Assembly: GCA_024692685.1 (NCBI GenBank)
Contig: JAILMJ010000083.1
Span: 1 to 53,075 of the forward strand
Origin: Clostridia bacterium
Lineage (GTDB): Bacteria > Bacillota > Clostridia > Oscillospirales > Acutalibacteraceae
Direction of reading: 5' to 3'
DNA length: 53,075 bases
A program made the position numbers and the translations under genes. Of the stretch, positions 9,089-17,505 are shown in pieces. Under the pieces are notes generated by a model. The model ran no database searches. It had not been told where the DNA came from and worked only from the letters and a program-made list of their open reading frames with translations. Each line of letters begins with the position of its first letter. Position 1 is the stretch's first letter.

Positions 9089-10048
9089 TTACTTCTTTTT
9101 CTTTCCGCCCTTCTTTTTGCTTTTTGTTTTGGATGCGGCGGAAGATTTTTTGACGTCCTTTTTCTTTTTATCCGTTTTTTTCGCGTCAGGCTTTTTGTTT
9201 TGCTTTCTTTCCGCATTTGCTTCATCCGACCCATTTTCCGCACCGGGAATGGAATCAGCCGTGCCGAAATGTTTGATGCTTTTATCTCTGACGGCATCGT
9301 GCGAAGGTTCGCCTATGGAGTCAATAATGTATTTGTATTTTTTCAGGGTGAAATTCGGATATCTTCTTTTGAAATGGTTGAAAGCATTTTTTCTGTTGTT
9401 GATGTTTTCTTTTGCCTTGACATACACATCCGAATTCTTTACCAGGTCAACAACCTTCTCCATCTGCTCGGCTGTAAGGTCTACACCCCTCTGGGTTTTA
9501 CCTATGGCCGATGACTGTACCGTTTTCAGAATATTAATTATTCCCTTTAAATCGACAAGCGTGGTTGCGAAGTCAACAACGAGGACTGTGTAAAGGCCAA
9601 AACAGATTGAGTAAAGAACAACCGGGCTCATCAGGTTTAACAGCTTATCCAGAAGAGGCATCAGGTACTTTATTATCAGCACTACCCCTGCTCCGAAAAA
9701 AAGCAAGCCCTTGAGGTAAACCCTGCCGTGGATATTGAACTTTCTGTCCGAATAATCCCACCACATGGCATGGAAAACCTTTTCCATAATAAAATGCGTG
9801 ATATACTCTATGAGGCCTGTAGTCAGAAATCCGAGAATAAACAGTACGGCAATATTGTCAACAGTTCCGTAGAAAAGGACACGGCAGAGAATTGCGGAAA
9901 CGCCGTAAATCGGACAAACCGGACCGAACAGGAAACCTCTTTTAACGACTTTTCCGTCTCTTATCATATAAAGCAGCGTCTCGACTATCCAGCCGCCGAC
10001 GCTGAAAACCATAAATATAAAAAAATATCTGCAGACAGTATTTATCAA
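9089..10048 (-). CDS. CmpB-type putative ABC transporter permease (PF06541 family)
   Basis: This 319-residue membrane protein has about five hydrophobic segments in its first 170 residues. The family-typical GGWIVETLLYMIRDGKVVKRG and FLFGPVCPIYG segments, and the WWDYSDRKFNIHGR motif, are present. The family is annotated only by weak similarity to ABC transporters, with no proven role. From about residue 260 the protein carries a hydrophilic tail very rich in lysine (KKTDKKKKD, KSKKKGGKKKK) that should lie in the cytoplasm and may contact nucleic acid or phospholipid. Its start overlaps the stop of the upstream HD gene by four bases. Confidence 0.82.
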   Translation of the reverse strand: MINTVCRYFFIFMVFSVGGWIVETLLYMIRDGKVVKRGFLFGPVCPIYGVSAILCRVLFYGTVDNIAVLFILGFLTTGLIEYITHFIMEKVFHAMWWDYSDRKFNIHGRVYLKGLLFFGAGVVLIIKYLMPLLDKLLNLMSPVVLYSICFGLYTVLVVDFATTLVDLKGIINILKTVQSSAIGKTQRGVDLTAEQMEKVVDLVKNSDVYVKAKENINNRKNAFNHFKRRYPNFTLKKYKYIIDSIGEPSHDAVRDKSIKHFGTADSIPGAENGSDEANAERKQNKKPDAKKTDKKKKDVKKSSAASKTKSKKKGGKKKK

Positions 10049-10551
10049 GTGCCTGACCTCCTGTTGATTTCTGAGTAAATCGGGGAAAACTTCCGTGATA
10101 AACCGAGGTAATCCGCTGTGGCGCAGTATTTATCTGCTATTGTGAGAAACCACGCGCCGACGCTTCTCGGCATTTCACGGCAGAGAGGAAACATATGAGC
10201 CATCACCATATTCCTCTGCATAGGTGACATATTCCCGAAATGAGATTCAATATTTTTAACAGACTGCACGGGATGATACCAGATATGGTTTTCATCGTGC
10301 TTCTCCGTATACCATTCATAAAGATAAAAGTCGTGAAGCAATGCAGCCCTTATAATCTGTTTTTCATTTTCGGGCTTAAATCTCTCACAGAGCCGCAGAA
10401 CCGTATAAGTTACATAAACGCTGTGATAGTGAGTTGTAATCTCACGGTGATGATGAAAGGTCTTCATTCTTTTTACATCTTCATCATTCAGAAGGTCTTT
10501 TGTATATTCAACAAATTTCAATATGTAATCCGACGTTTTTTCACGCTTCAT
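10045..10551 (-). CDS. HD-domain hydrolase
   Basis: This 168-residue cytoplasmic protein has an HD metal-dependent phosphohydrolase core: the first His in EITTHYHSVYV, the His-Asp pair in ALLHDFYLYEW, and later His residues in the HPVQSVKN and MAHMFPL segments. Proteins of this type act on nucleotides or cyclic nucleotides; the substrate is unknown. The ATG at 10551 has AAGGG 8 bases upstream. Longer in-frame starts are rejected because they would lie inside the likely promoter at 10580-10607. It overlaps the CmpB-like gene by four bases, so the two form an operon. Confidence 0.82.
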   Translation of the reverse strand: MKREKTSDYILKFVEYTKDLLNDEDVKRMKTFHHHREITTHYHSVYVTYTVLRLCERFKPENEKQIIRAALLHDFYLYEWYTEKHDENHIWYHPVQSVKNIESHFGNMSPMQRNMVMAHMFPLCREMPRSVGAWFLTIADKYCATADYLGLSRKFSPIYSEINRRSGT

Positions 10552-10579
10552 AATTGCAACCCTTAATAATTTTTTAAAC

Positions 10580-10607
10580 ATTTTATCATATTTCTCCAAA
10601 AAAGCAA
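10580..10607 (-). promoter_or_regulatory. Promoter of the HD/CmpB operon
   Basis: On the minus strand TTGCTT (10602-10607), a 16-base spacer and TAAAAT (10580-10585) lie 29 bases upstream of the chosen ATG. Confidence 0.5.
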
Positions 10608-10665
10608 TATATTTGCCTCATTCTTAACAAACCCTTAACCTATTAAACGGTTTAAAAACAAATCA

Positions 10666-10694
10666 GGCGGCGGATTTCTCCGCCGCCTTTTTTT
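10666..10694. terminator. Intrinsic terminator
   Basis: GGCGGCGGA (10666-10674) pairs with TCCGCCGCC (10679-10687) around a TTTC loop, with seven Ts on the plus strand. The minus strand, on which the flanking secreted-protein gene ends at 10740, reads TGATTTGTTTTT after the stem. It probably serves that gene. Confidence 0.75.
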
Positions 10695-10739
10695 CGGGGG
10701 TTGACCGTTTGTCCGGCACAATTCAGCGTATTATATAGC

Positions 10740-12731
10740 TTATGCGCTGAATCTGCTTATAAAATTTGAGAAAAAGTAAAGAATATAGTGAAAGAAGCTT
10801 ATTACCTTTCCGAATGTACCGGTATGGACCTGACTGCAATAAACACAGACCGAGTTGTCTGAACCGTACGTCTCATCCTGCGTCTGATTGCCGCCCGCAG
10901 TTGAAGAACTGTTTGCGTCAGCGCTCTGTTCGTCTGTCGAAGAGGGAGGCGTAAAGCCGTTCGGATTTTCCGATGGAATAGCAGGCATATTACCGGAAGG
11001 CGGCGTCATATTGCTTCCGTTCTGACTGCCGCGTCCAGCCGTTACCGAGCCTGTTACGGCTGAAGCTGATTTTACTGTGCTCCCGTTGACACTGAGCTTA
11101 TAAGTTGAACCTGATGTGAGATCGGGCGAAGCAAAAACGGCATAACCTGCATCTCTGACAGAAGTGGCTGTATAAAGCTCATTTCCGGAATTATCAAGGA
11201 TTTTAACGGTTTTGCCTGAGGTAACAAGTGTTGAAGATCTCATACCCATACCGCCTGTTCCCTGACCGAACTCCACATATGTTCCGCCATAGGACTGCTG
11301 CATTGCATTGTTGCCGATTCCGAGTACTGTTCCGCCGCTGAAATTAACGCCTGAGTCCGCGTCTATCGGATCTCCGTCACCCTGTGAGGGCGAATAAATC
11401 TCTGCTCTCCCGCCGGCAAAACTGATTGAGCCGTTTGAGTCTATGCCGTCACCGTTTGATACCGACACGTAAACATACCCGCCGTACTGATTATAACTGA
11501 AGCCGTAATCGGTAAGGTCGCTGTTCGCGGCATTTATTCCATCATCGGTTGCGTTAACTCTTATATTGCCAGAATAAATATTTACGGTAGCGCCTTCGAT
11601 GCCTTCGGCACTGTCGGTTATATTGATTTCGGGACCTGTTGTTCCTTCGGCGCCGATATTAAGAATGTAATCGCTCTTTATACCGTCGTCGGCAGAGCTG
11701 ACGGTTATTATTCCTGAGAGGATGTTCAGCTCTTTGTCGCTCTTCAATCCGTCATTGACATTTGCTTTTATGTTTAAGGTTACATCTTTTATTGTCAGGG
11801 AGGCCGTGCTTAAAAGCGTGTCGGTGGCGGTTGTTGTGCCATCTTCGTTTTCGATTTCATCGTATAAATCATAACCGCCTTTGATACCGTTTTTGCCGTT
11901 TGCCGTAATATTGATTGTACCCTCTCCGCAGATAGTTACATTTGAGCCGTCTTTACATTTTATTACCGCGTTTTCAATATCGGGGTAAAGAGATGTGTCA
12001 GTATAAATATCATCGTTGTTGTATTTGTCATCGCTCAGATTATTGACCGAATCCTTCGCGGCGTAAATGGTAACAGACGAGCCCTTGTTACAGGTTATGG
12101 GTGCTGTGGCACTTGCTCCGAGAGTGAGACCGTCGAGTATCAATATGACGTCTGCCACGTTTTTCTTAACTGTTATTGTTCCGTCTGAACACGAACCGGT
12201 GAATTTATAAGTGCCCGGTCCGGTTATTTTGACATCCGTGCCGTCAACTGATACTCCGGTTGAGGATCCGCTAACCGAGGCGCCGGTTTCCGTGAAAGTG
12301 ACAACTGGATCGCCGGTTTCTGCTTCTGTTTCGCCGCTCTCTTCAAGCGTGACCGTAATTGTAAGATCGCTTGCAACCTTGGTTATTCTCCAGGTGTTGT
12401 CCTTGCCTGTATCGGAGGAATCCTTGAGGTTTTTGTAACTGCCTTCAACAGTAACTGCCGATACGGAGTAACCGTCTGCAGGAACGACAGTGAAATTGAT
12501 TTGTCCTCCATCGGTCGTTATCTCACCGGTGTCATCATCTCTGGAATATGCGCTTGTTGCCGTATATCCCGATGTATAGTCCTGAGTGTCATAGACGGTT
12601 ATACTTGCATCTCCTCCGGATATTACAAATGTTCCCGTATAACAGTCAACTGCAAATGCCGATATTGCCGAAGCAGTTATCATCATCATTGCAAGTGAAA
12701 GCGAAACAGCTTTTAATAATTTCTTTTTCAT
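10740..12731 (-). CDS. Secreted Cthe_2159-like carbohydrate-binding beta-helix protein
   Basis: The 663-residue protein starts with a signal peptide (MKKK, a hydrophobic core, then ASAISAFA before the likely cut near residue 28). After a beta-rich N-terminal module it has a long region of short beta-strand repeats, about residues 190-480, such as GNIRVNATDDGINAA and GRAEIYSPSQGDGDPID. This matches the Cthe_2159 domain, a calcium-binding parallel beta-helix known to bind acidic polysaccharides such as polygalacturonate. A Ser/Thr/Pro/Gln-rich linker (about 560-620) leads to CVYCSQVHTG and a hydrophobic Phe-rich tail ending FFHYILYFFSNFISRF. A surface polysaccharide-binding role is inferred. 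AAGGAGA lies upstream of the ATG. Confidence 0.85.
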   Translation of the reverse strand: MKKKLLKAVSLSLAMMMITASAISAFAVDCYTGTFVISGGDASITVYDTQDYTSGYTATSAYSRDDDTGEITTDGGQINFTVVPADGYSVSAVTVEGSYKNLKDSSDTGKDNTWRITKVASDLTITVTLEESGETEAETGDPVVTFTETGASVSGSSTGVSVDGTDVKITGPGTYKFTGSCSDGTITVKKNVADVILILDGLTLGASATAPITCNKGSSVTIYAAKDSVNNLSDDKYNNDDIYTDTSLYPDIENAVIKCKDGSNVTICGEGTINITANGKNGIKGGYDLYDEIENEDGTTTATDTLLSTASLTIKDVTLNIKANVNDGLKSDKELNILSGIITVSSADDGIKSDYILNIGAEGTTGPEINITDSAEGIEGATVNIYSGNIRVNATDDGINAANSDLTDYGFSYNQYGGYVYVSVSNGDGIDSNGSISFAGGRAEIYSPSQGDGDPIDADSGVNFSGGTVLGIGNNAMQQSYGGTYVEFGQGTGGMGMRSSTLVTSGKTVKILDNSGNELYTATSVRDAGYAVFASPDLTSGSTYKLSVNGSTVKSASAVTGSVTAGRGSQNGSNMTPPSGNMPAIPSENPNGFTPPSSTDEQSADANSSSTAGGNQTQDETYGSDNSVCVYCSQVHTGTFGKVISFFHYILYFFSNFISRFSA

Positions 12732-12858
12732 TGGTTTGTTCTCCTTTCTTTTGTTGAGACCATCATAAAGGGTGAACTTAAAATCAAATTAAAAGAAAAC
12801 AAACTTTTCGCTTTTATGGTTTCCGGCACCGTCTTTTAATTATTTTAAAACAAAAAGA

Positions 12859-12890
12859 GACCCCGCCGAATAATAAATAACAGCGGAATC
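12859..12890. terminator. Intrinsic terminator
   Basis: GACCCCGC (12859-12866) pairs with GCGGAATC (12883-12890), including G-T pairs. On the minus strand the stem is followed by TCTTTTTG, ending the operon that stops at 12919. The plus strand also has a T run. Confidence 0.6.
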
Positions 12891-12918
12891 TTTTTTGAAA
12901 ATTTTTCACTTTTTTAAA

Positions 12919-14211
12919 TTATTCTGCGCTTTCTCCGATAAGAACATCTATATTCTTTTTCATCAGTTCAAAGAAGCGGCTTACGATTTTTTTGTCCTCA
13001 TCATTGCCGCGGACACACATTGAAAGGGTAAGCTCGTTTCTCATTGATGTGGCGGAAAGCAGGACATAAGGTTTATACTTGACCGCTCCGCTCATAAAAC
13101 CTTTGACGGGCTCATGGCCCTCAAGAGCGAGTTTATCCACCTCAAGTATACCTATATTGCTCATTGCAATCATGGGATTCGAATACCCTATCTTGATGAT
13201 TTCCTCGCTTGCCGCATGAGGCATTATTTTATAACCGAGAGAAAGAAGCGGCAGACCGTAAAGACCCATATATTTATCCTGTTTAAAGACATTCGCGCTT
13301 CTTATGGCATATTGAAGGGTTTCAAAAATATCTCTGCCTCTTTCGGGAATTTTGCATTGCATCCACGCCGTATGATTGGTGTATCCCGTTTCGCTCATAT
13401 CCTTGATATGCCTTCTCAGGTCTATTGCGCAGGATATACTCACGCTTTCTTCCTCGCCGAAGCCTGCAAGCTCGTAAAGGCTGAAATAGTATGCCGCCAT
13501 CAGCATATCGTTAATGGTTGCCCCGTATTTTTTGCCCTCGCTCTTGATTTTCAGGAATTTATCGGCGCTGACATTGCACCTTGCGATGAATGACTTATCG
13601 CCGTTTTGGCTTTCAGTCAGAGGAAATCTGTGGTCATCTTTCTTGTTTATGTTCCTGTAAAGATTTTCCGCTGCCTTTTTGTCCCTCTGGGAGAGATCTT
13701 TATACACGGACTTATACGACCTTGTGCCCTGCCGCATATCAATCGGTGAAATCTTTTTCTCCACATAATCATTATAATTACGGCAGAGGTCCTTGAGGAA
13801 AAACTTAAAGTCGCCGCCGTCCATACACATATGGTTTTCGACTATGCAGAGAGTGGATTTCTCTCCGTGATTGAATACGCAGACTTTCATCTGCACCTGA
13901 TTCTCAGGGGGTAGGCATTGTGTAAGAAAGTCATCAACCGCACCGGCAAGCTCATCCTCACTTACCTCTTCAACACTCAGGACATCGTCTATATTGTATT
14001 CGTTTACCCTCCAGTACGGTCTTATATGATTATCGGTGAAGCTTGAATGAAGCACGGGAATCTTCTCAAACGCGCAGACAAGAACCGTCTTCAATGCATT
14101 GATATTAATACGGTAATCATATTCGAGTTCAACATGGACCATACGGTCGTTGAAATCTCTGAAAAGATAATGCATCTTATCCCAGAGTTCCGCTGTCAAC
14201 TGTCTTTCCAT
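12919..14211 (-). CDS. Condensation-domain-like acyltransferase
   Basis: This 430-residue stand-alone protein resembles the chloramphenicol-acetyltransferase/condensation-domain superfamily that includes PapA and alcohol acetyltransferases. The catalytic HHxxxDG-type motif appears as ENHMCMDGGDF (about residues 127-137). A second-half region with INDMLMAAYYFSLYE and CAIDLRRHI is also typical. No carrier-protein or adenylation domains are nearby, so it is probably an O- or N-acyltransferase on a lipid, sugar or alcohol rather than part of a peptide synthetase. It is cytoplasmic and overlaps the upstream membrane-protein gene by 16 bases. Confidence 0.72.
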   Translation of the reverse strand: MERQLTAELWDKMHYLFRDFNDRMVHVELEYDYRININALKTVLVCAFEKIPVLHSSFTDNHIRPYWRVNEYNIDDVLSVEEVSEDELAGAVDDFLTQCLPPENQVQMKVCVFNHGEKSTLCIVENHMCMDGGDFKFFLKDLCRNYNDYVEKKISPIDMRQGTRSYKSVYKDLSQRDKKAAENLYRNINKKDDHRFPLTESQNGDKSFIARCNVSADKFLKIKSEGKKYGATINDMLMAAYYFSLYELAGFGEEESVSISCAIDLRRHIKDMSETGYTNHTAWMQCKIPERGRDIFETLQYAIRSANVFKQDKYMGLYGLPLLSLGYKIMPHAASEEIIKIGYSNPMIAMSNIGILEVDKLALEGHEPVKGFMSGAVKYKPYVLLSATSMRNELTLSMCVRGNDEDKKIVSRFFELMKKNIDVLIGESAE

Positions 14212-15011
14212 TCGCTGTCCTCCTCTATTTCCTGGGATTTATGCTTGTTGTGATCAAGAATTCTGATAAATATCACAAGTAATACAATGATAAGCGACGC
14301 GGGAATCAGCAGCCAGCCGGGATGCCACGGGATAACGCTCAGGGAGCCGAGAATGATATAAATCATAGCCGCTGCGGGGACGATATATAATATATGGAAG
14401 AATATTGCAAACCTTTCACTGGCTTTTTCCGCGTAGATACCGTCAGCGCTCATCATTGCGAGCACTCCGAAGATAAAGGCAAGCCAGGATTTGTTTACAT
14501 CAAAAATGACCTTAAGATAAAGGAAAACCGTGAGGGTAAGAAGCATCACCGCCAGGGCAATAAAAATCCGTGATACCGGATGAAACAGACTCTGACGCCT
14601 GCTGAGTTTTACAACAATCCAAATCAGTGCCGCGGATAAATAAGCAAATATGAAGCTGACAAGATAAACCCAGGTATGTGCCCAATCTCCGGTAACAAAA
14701 CTGACCGCAAGAAAGGCGATAACAATAACAAGGAAATAAATTATTGAGCCGAAAATGCAGGCGAGACGAATCTGCTTTTTATGCCTTTTTTTCTTTTCTT
14801 CATCGACAAGGCGGCCGTATTCGCCTCTTATATCGGGATATTCACTTATGATGAGGTCTCTCACAACATTTTCATCATCTATGCCTGCGTGTGTTATTTC
14901 GTTGGCCCTGTCGGTGATTTCATCAACAATTGCCTTTTTATATTTGTAAAAACTTTTACTGTCGGGTATGCCGCTTAATGAGTCGTCAATATACTTCATC
15001 AATTCTTTCAT
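14196..15011 (-). CDS. Membrane protein with DUF1700-like N terminus
   Basis: This 271-residue protein has a cytoplasmic helical N-terminal domain of about 80 residues (MKELMKYIDDSLSGIPDS, then EITDRANEITHAG). It resembles the short helical domain preceding the membrane part of DUF1700-like and permease-prefix proteins. Six or so hydrophobic segments and an acidic C terminus follow. The ATG at 15011 has AAAGGGGG 7 bases upstream. The 16-base overlap with the acyltransferase gene suggests the two work together, perhaps in modifying an envelope component. No PadR-type regulator is adjacent. Confidence 0.65.
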   Translation of the reverse strand: MKELMKYIDDSLSGIPDSKSFYKYKKAIVDEITDRANEITHAGIDDENVVRDLIISEYPDIRGEYGRLVDEEKKKRHKKQIRLACIFGSIIYFLVIVIAFLAVSFVTGDWAHTWVYLVSFIFAYLSAALIWIVVKLSRRQSLFHPVSRIFIALAVMLLTLTVFLYLKVIFDVNKSWLAFIFGVLAMMSADGIYAEKASERFAIFFHILYIVPAAAMIYIILGSLSVIPWHPGWLLIPASLIIVLLVIFIRILDHNKHKSQEIEEDSEWKDS

Positions 15012-15034
15012 TAAATATCCCCCTTTGATTGAAT

Positions 15035-15063
15035 ATTTTATCATTCTATTTGTTTTTATGCAA
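15035..15063 (-). promoter_or_regulatory. Promoter of the membrane-protein/acyltransferase operon
   Basis: On the minus strand TTGCAT (15058-15063), a 17-base spacer and TAAAAT (15035-15040) stand about 25 bases before the start codon. Confidence 0.6.
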
Positions 15064-15080
15064 ACTAATTTATTTAATAT

Positions 15081-15094
15081 AGTATTAACATACT
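15081..15094. repeat. Short inverted repeat before CIRCE
   Basis: AGTAT-TAAC-ATACT is a perfect 5-base inverted repeat 5 bases upstream of the CIRCE element. It may be an operator half or chance. Confidence 0.35.
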
Positions 15095-15099
15095 GTAAA

Positions 15100-15126
15100 T
15101 TGGCACTCGCAATGATTGAGTGCTAA
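15100..15126 (+). promoter_or_regulatory. CIRCE operator (HrcA binding site) upstream of htpG
   Basis: TTGGCACTC-N9-GAGTGCTAA matches the CIRCE consensus TTAGCACTC-N9-GAGTGCTAA with one mismatch (A to G in the left arm) and exact 9-base spacing. CIRCE is bound by the heat-shock repressor HrcA. Its position about 90 bases upstream of the htpG start indicates HrcA control of this Hsp90 gene. Confidence 0.9.
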
Positions 15127-15127
15127 A

Positions 15128-15142
15128 TTAACACACTGTTAA
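15128..15142. repeat. Short inverted repeat after CIRCE
   Basis: TTAACA-CAC-TGTTAA is a perfect 6-base inverted repeat beginning one base after CIRCE. It overlaps the left half of a possible -35 box. Confidence 0.4.
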
Positions 15143-15166
15143 CAAAACCTTAATAACAGATATAAA
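15139..15166 (+). promoter_or_regulatory. Candidate htpG promoter
   Basis: TTAACA (15139-15144), a 16-base spacer and TATAAA (15161-15166) give a fair promoter just downstream of CIRCE. An alternative is TTGTTT (15050-15055), 17 bases, TTTAAT (15073-15078), which would put CIRCE near +15, the more usual arrangement. The sequence alone does not decide. Confidence 0.4.
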
Positions 15167-15217
15167 TACAAAATATAGAATTAAGAAAATTACAATCGTA
15201 AAACAGAGGTGTATATA

Positions 15218-17104
15218 ATGCGTACCAAACAATTCAAATCTGAATCCAAGCGTCTCCTTGACCTTATGATAAATTCTATTTATACACATAAGGAAATATT
15301 TCTCAGGGAGATTATTTCAAACGCTTCCGATGCTCTTGACAAACTCTATTTCAAGTCCCTCACCGACTCCTCGGTAGGCCTTAACGCAGATGATTTCGTC
15401 ATCAGAATTGAGCTTGACAAAGAAAACAGAACCATAAAAGTTATCGACAACGGCTGCGGAATGACCGAGGAAGAACTTGACTCAAATCTCGGCACAATAG
15501 CAAAGAGCGGCTCTCTTGCTTTCAAAAACGAAAACGAAAAGGCCGAGGATGTGGATATCATAGGTCAGTTCGGCGTGGGCTTTTATTCCGCATTTATGGT
15601 CAGCGACAAGGTTACCGTTGAAACAAAAGCTTACGGCAGTGACAAGGCGTATAAGTGGGAATCCGCAGGCGTTGACGGCTACAAAATCGGCGAGTGCGAA
15701 AAGGACTCCTTCGGCACAACGGTGACTATGCATATAAAAGAAGATACGGAAGATGACAAATACAGCGAGTACCTCGATCAATACCGTATATCCGAGCTTG
15801 TCAAAAAATATTCCGACTATATCCGTCATCCGATTTGCATGGATTTCACGACATCAAAACCCGTTGAGGGCGAAGAAGGCAAATATGAAGATGTAACGGA
15901 AACAAGGACTCTTAACAGCAGAATCCCCATCTGGAAAAAGAATAAAAACGAAATCACCGATGAGGAATACAACAATTTCTATAAAGAGAAATACTATGAT
16001 TTTGACGACCCGCTGAAGGTCATCCATACGAGCGTTGAGGGTAACGCAACTTATAAAGCGCTGCTGTTCATCCCAAAGCACGCTCCGTTCAACTACTACA
16101 CCAAGGACTATGAAAAAGGCCTCCAGCTTTACTCAAAAGGAGTGCTGATAACAGACAAATGCGCCGACCTTCTGCCGGATTACTTCAGCTTTGTGAAGGG
16201 ACTTGTTGACAGCGAAGACCTCTCCCTCAACATCAGCAGAGAGATGCTTCAGCACGACAGTCAGCTTAAACTTATCGCAAAAACAGTTGAGAGAAAAATC
16301 AAGACCGAGCTTGAAAAGATGCTGAAGGATGAAAGAGAGAAATACGAGGAGTTCTTCAAGAACTTCGGCATTCAGCTCAAATTCGGCGTTTACAATATGT
16401 ACGGTCTTCATAAGGACCAGCTGAAAGACCTTTTGCTTTTCACCTCGTCGGCTGAAAAAAAGCAGGTAACCTTAAAAGAATACATCGAGAGAATGCCTGA
16501 GGATCAGCAGTCAATCTACTATGCCTGCGGTGAAACGGTTGAAAAGACCGAGATGCTTCCGCAGTACGACGCAGTCAGAGAAAAGGGATATGAAATACTG
16601 ATTCTGACCGACTATGTTGATGAATTCACGGTCAAAACGCTGATGGAATATGAGGGCAAGAAATTCGTCAACATTTGCGATGAAGAGCTTGACATCTCCT
16701 CCGACGATGAAAAGAAGGCACTTGAAACCGCTAACTCCGAAAACGCGGGTATGTTTGAGGAAATGAAGAAGGCAATCGGAGACGGCATTACCGGTGTAAG
16801 ATTCACAAACAAACTTACGAAACATCCCGTCTGCCTTGCAACGGAGGGCGCAATTTCCCTTGATATGGAAAAGACACTCAACTCGATGCCCGGAGCAGAT
16901 GAAAACAAGGTCAAGGCATCGGTGGTGCTTGAGATAAATATGAATCACAAAATCGCCGACAAACTCAAAGAACTGTATGCCGACAATAATGATAAACTTG
17001 CATCCTATTCAAAACTTCTTTATGCGGAAGCCTGCCTGATAGCTGGTAAATCCATAGATGATCCCATTGAGCACAGCACCCTTGTTTGCGACCTTATGGC
17101 CTGA
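15218..17104 (+). CDS. htpG: Molecular chaperone HtpG (Hsp90)
   Basis: This is a 628-residue bacterial Hsp90, a cytoplasmic ATP-dependent chaperone. The N-terminal GHKL ATPase domain shows EIISNASDALDKL (Mg2+-ligand Asn and catalytic Glu), DNGCGM and GQFGVGFYSAFMV. The middle domain holds SLNISREMLQ with the ATP-contacting Arg. The C-terminal dimerisation domain includes ASVVLEINMNHKIA. The length is normal for the family. The ATG at 15218 has AGAGG 8 bases upstream, and RTKQFKSESKRLLDLM is the expected N terminus. The CIRCE element upstream indicates heat-shock regulation. Confidence 0.97.
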   Translation: MRTKQFKSESKRLLDLMINSIYTHKEIFLREIISNASDALDKLYFKSLTDSSVGLNADDFVIRIELDKENRTIKVIDNGCGMTEEELDSNLGTIAKSGSLAFKNENEKAEDVDIIGQFGVGFYSAFMVSDKVTVETKAYGSDKAYKWESAGVDGYKIGECEKDSFGTTVTMHIKEDTEDDKYSEYLDQYRISELVKKYSDYIRHPICMDFTTSKPVEGEEGKYEDVTETRTLNSRIPIWKKNKNEITDEEYNNFYKEKYYDFDDPLKVIHTSVEGNATYKALLFIPKHAPFNYYTKDYEKGLQLYSKGVLITDKCADLLPDYFSFVKGLVDSEDLSLNISREMLQHDSQLKLIAKTVERKIKTELEKMLKDEREKYEEFFKNFGIQLKFGVYNMYGLHKDQLKDLLLFTSSAEKKQVTLKEYIERMPEDQQSIYYACGETVEKTEMLPQYDAVREKGYEILILTDYVDEFTVKTLMEYEGKKFVNICDEELDISSDDEKKALETANSENAGMFEEMKKAIGDGITGVRFTNKLTKHPVCLATEGAISLDMEKTLNSMPGADENKVKASVVLEINMNHKIADKLKELYADNNDKLASYSKLLYAEACLIAGKSIDDPIEHSTLVCDLMA

Positions 17105-17172
17105 TAATAAAACAACAGCAAAGAAGCCGCCCTTGGGTATCCCCTCGCAAACAGGTATTAAGGAGAAATAAT

Positions 17173-17421
17173 ATGATTAAAACCACAGTTAAAATAGACG
17201 GAATGATGTGCGGTATGTGCGAAGCGCATATAAATGATACAATCTGAAAAGCATTTCCCGACGCAAAGAAGGTGTCCGCTTCAAGAAAAAACGGCGAGGC
17301 CGTATTCCTGACCGAAGACGAAATAAATCCCGATACCTTGAAATCGGCAATAGAAGAAACCGGATATAAATATATCTCCCAAAAATCCGAGCCGTATAAA
17401 AAGCGCGGCCTGTTCGGATGA
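17173..17421 (+). pseudogene. Heavy-metal-associated (HMA) domain protein interrupted by an in-frame TGA
   Basis: After GGAG and an ATG at 17173, an 82-codon frame encodes a CopZ-like HMA domain: IKTTVKIDGMMCGMCEAHI with the metal-binding CxxC, then SGMxC-type fold elements through ETGYKYIS. Codon 25 (17245-17247) is TGA within NDTI-stop-KAFPDAKKV. A single C-to-T change would turn an Arg codon (CGA) into this TGA, and Arg or Lys is common at this position. The frame resumes intact to a normal TGA at 17419. It follows htpG and precedes a strong terminator. It is a recent pseudogene, a sequencing error or, less likely, a read-through gene. Confidence 0.75.
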
Positions 17422-17453
17422 TATAACAGCAAAGATTGTTCATAACGATATTA

Positions 17454-17494
17454 ATCCCCTGCATACCATTAAAAGTATGCAGGGGATCTTTTTT
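17454..17494 (+). terminator. Intrinsic terminator after htpG/HMA
   Basis: A perfect 13-base stem ATCCCCTGCATAC (17454-17466) / GTATGCAGGGGAT (17475-17487) is followed by C and six Ts. Confidence 0.9.
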
Positions 17495-17505
17495 GCATTT
17501 TAAAC

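Noticed and set aside
17245-17247. Selenocysteine at the in-frame TGA of the HMA gene
   Set aside because: The position normally holds a basic residue, not a redox Cys, and I saw no convincing stem-loop just downstream in the right place.
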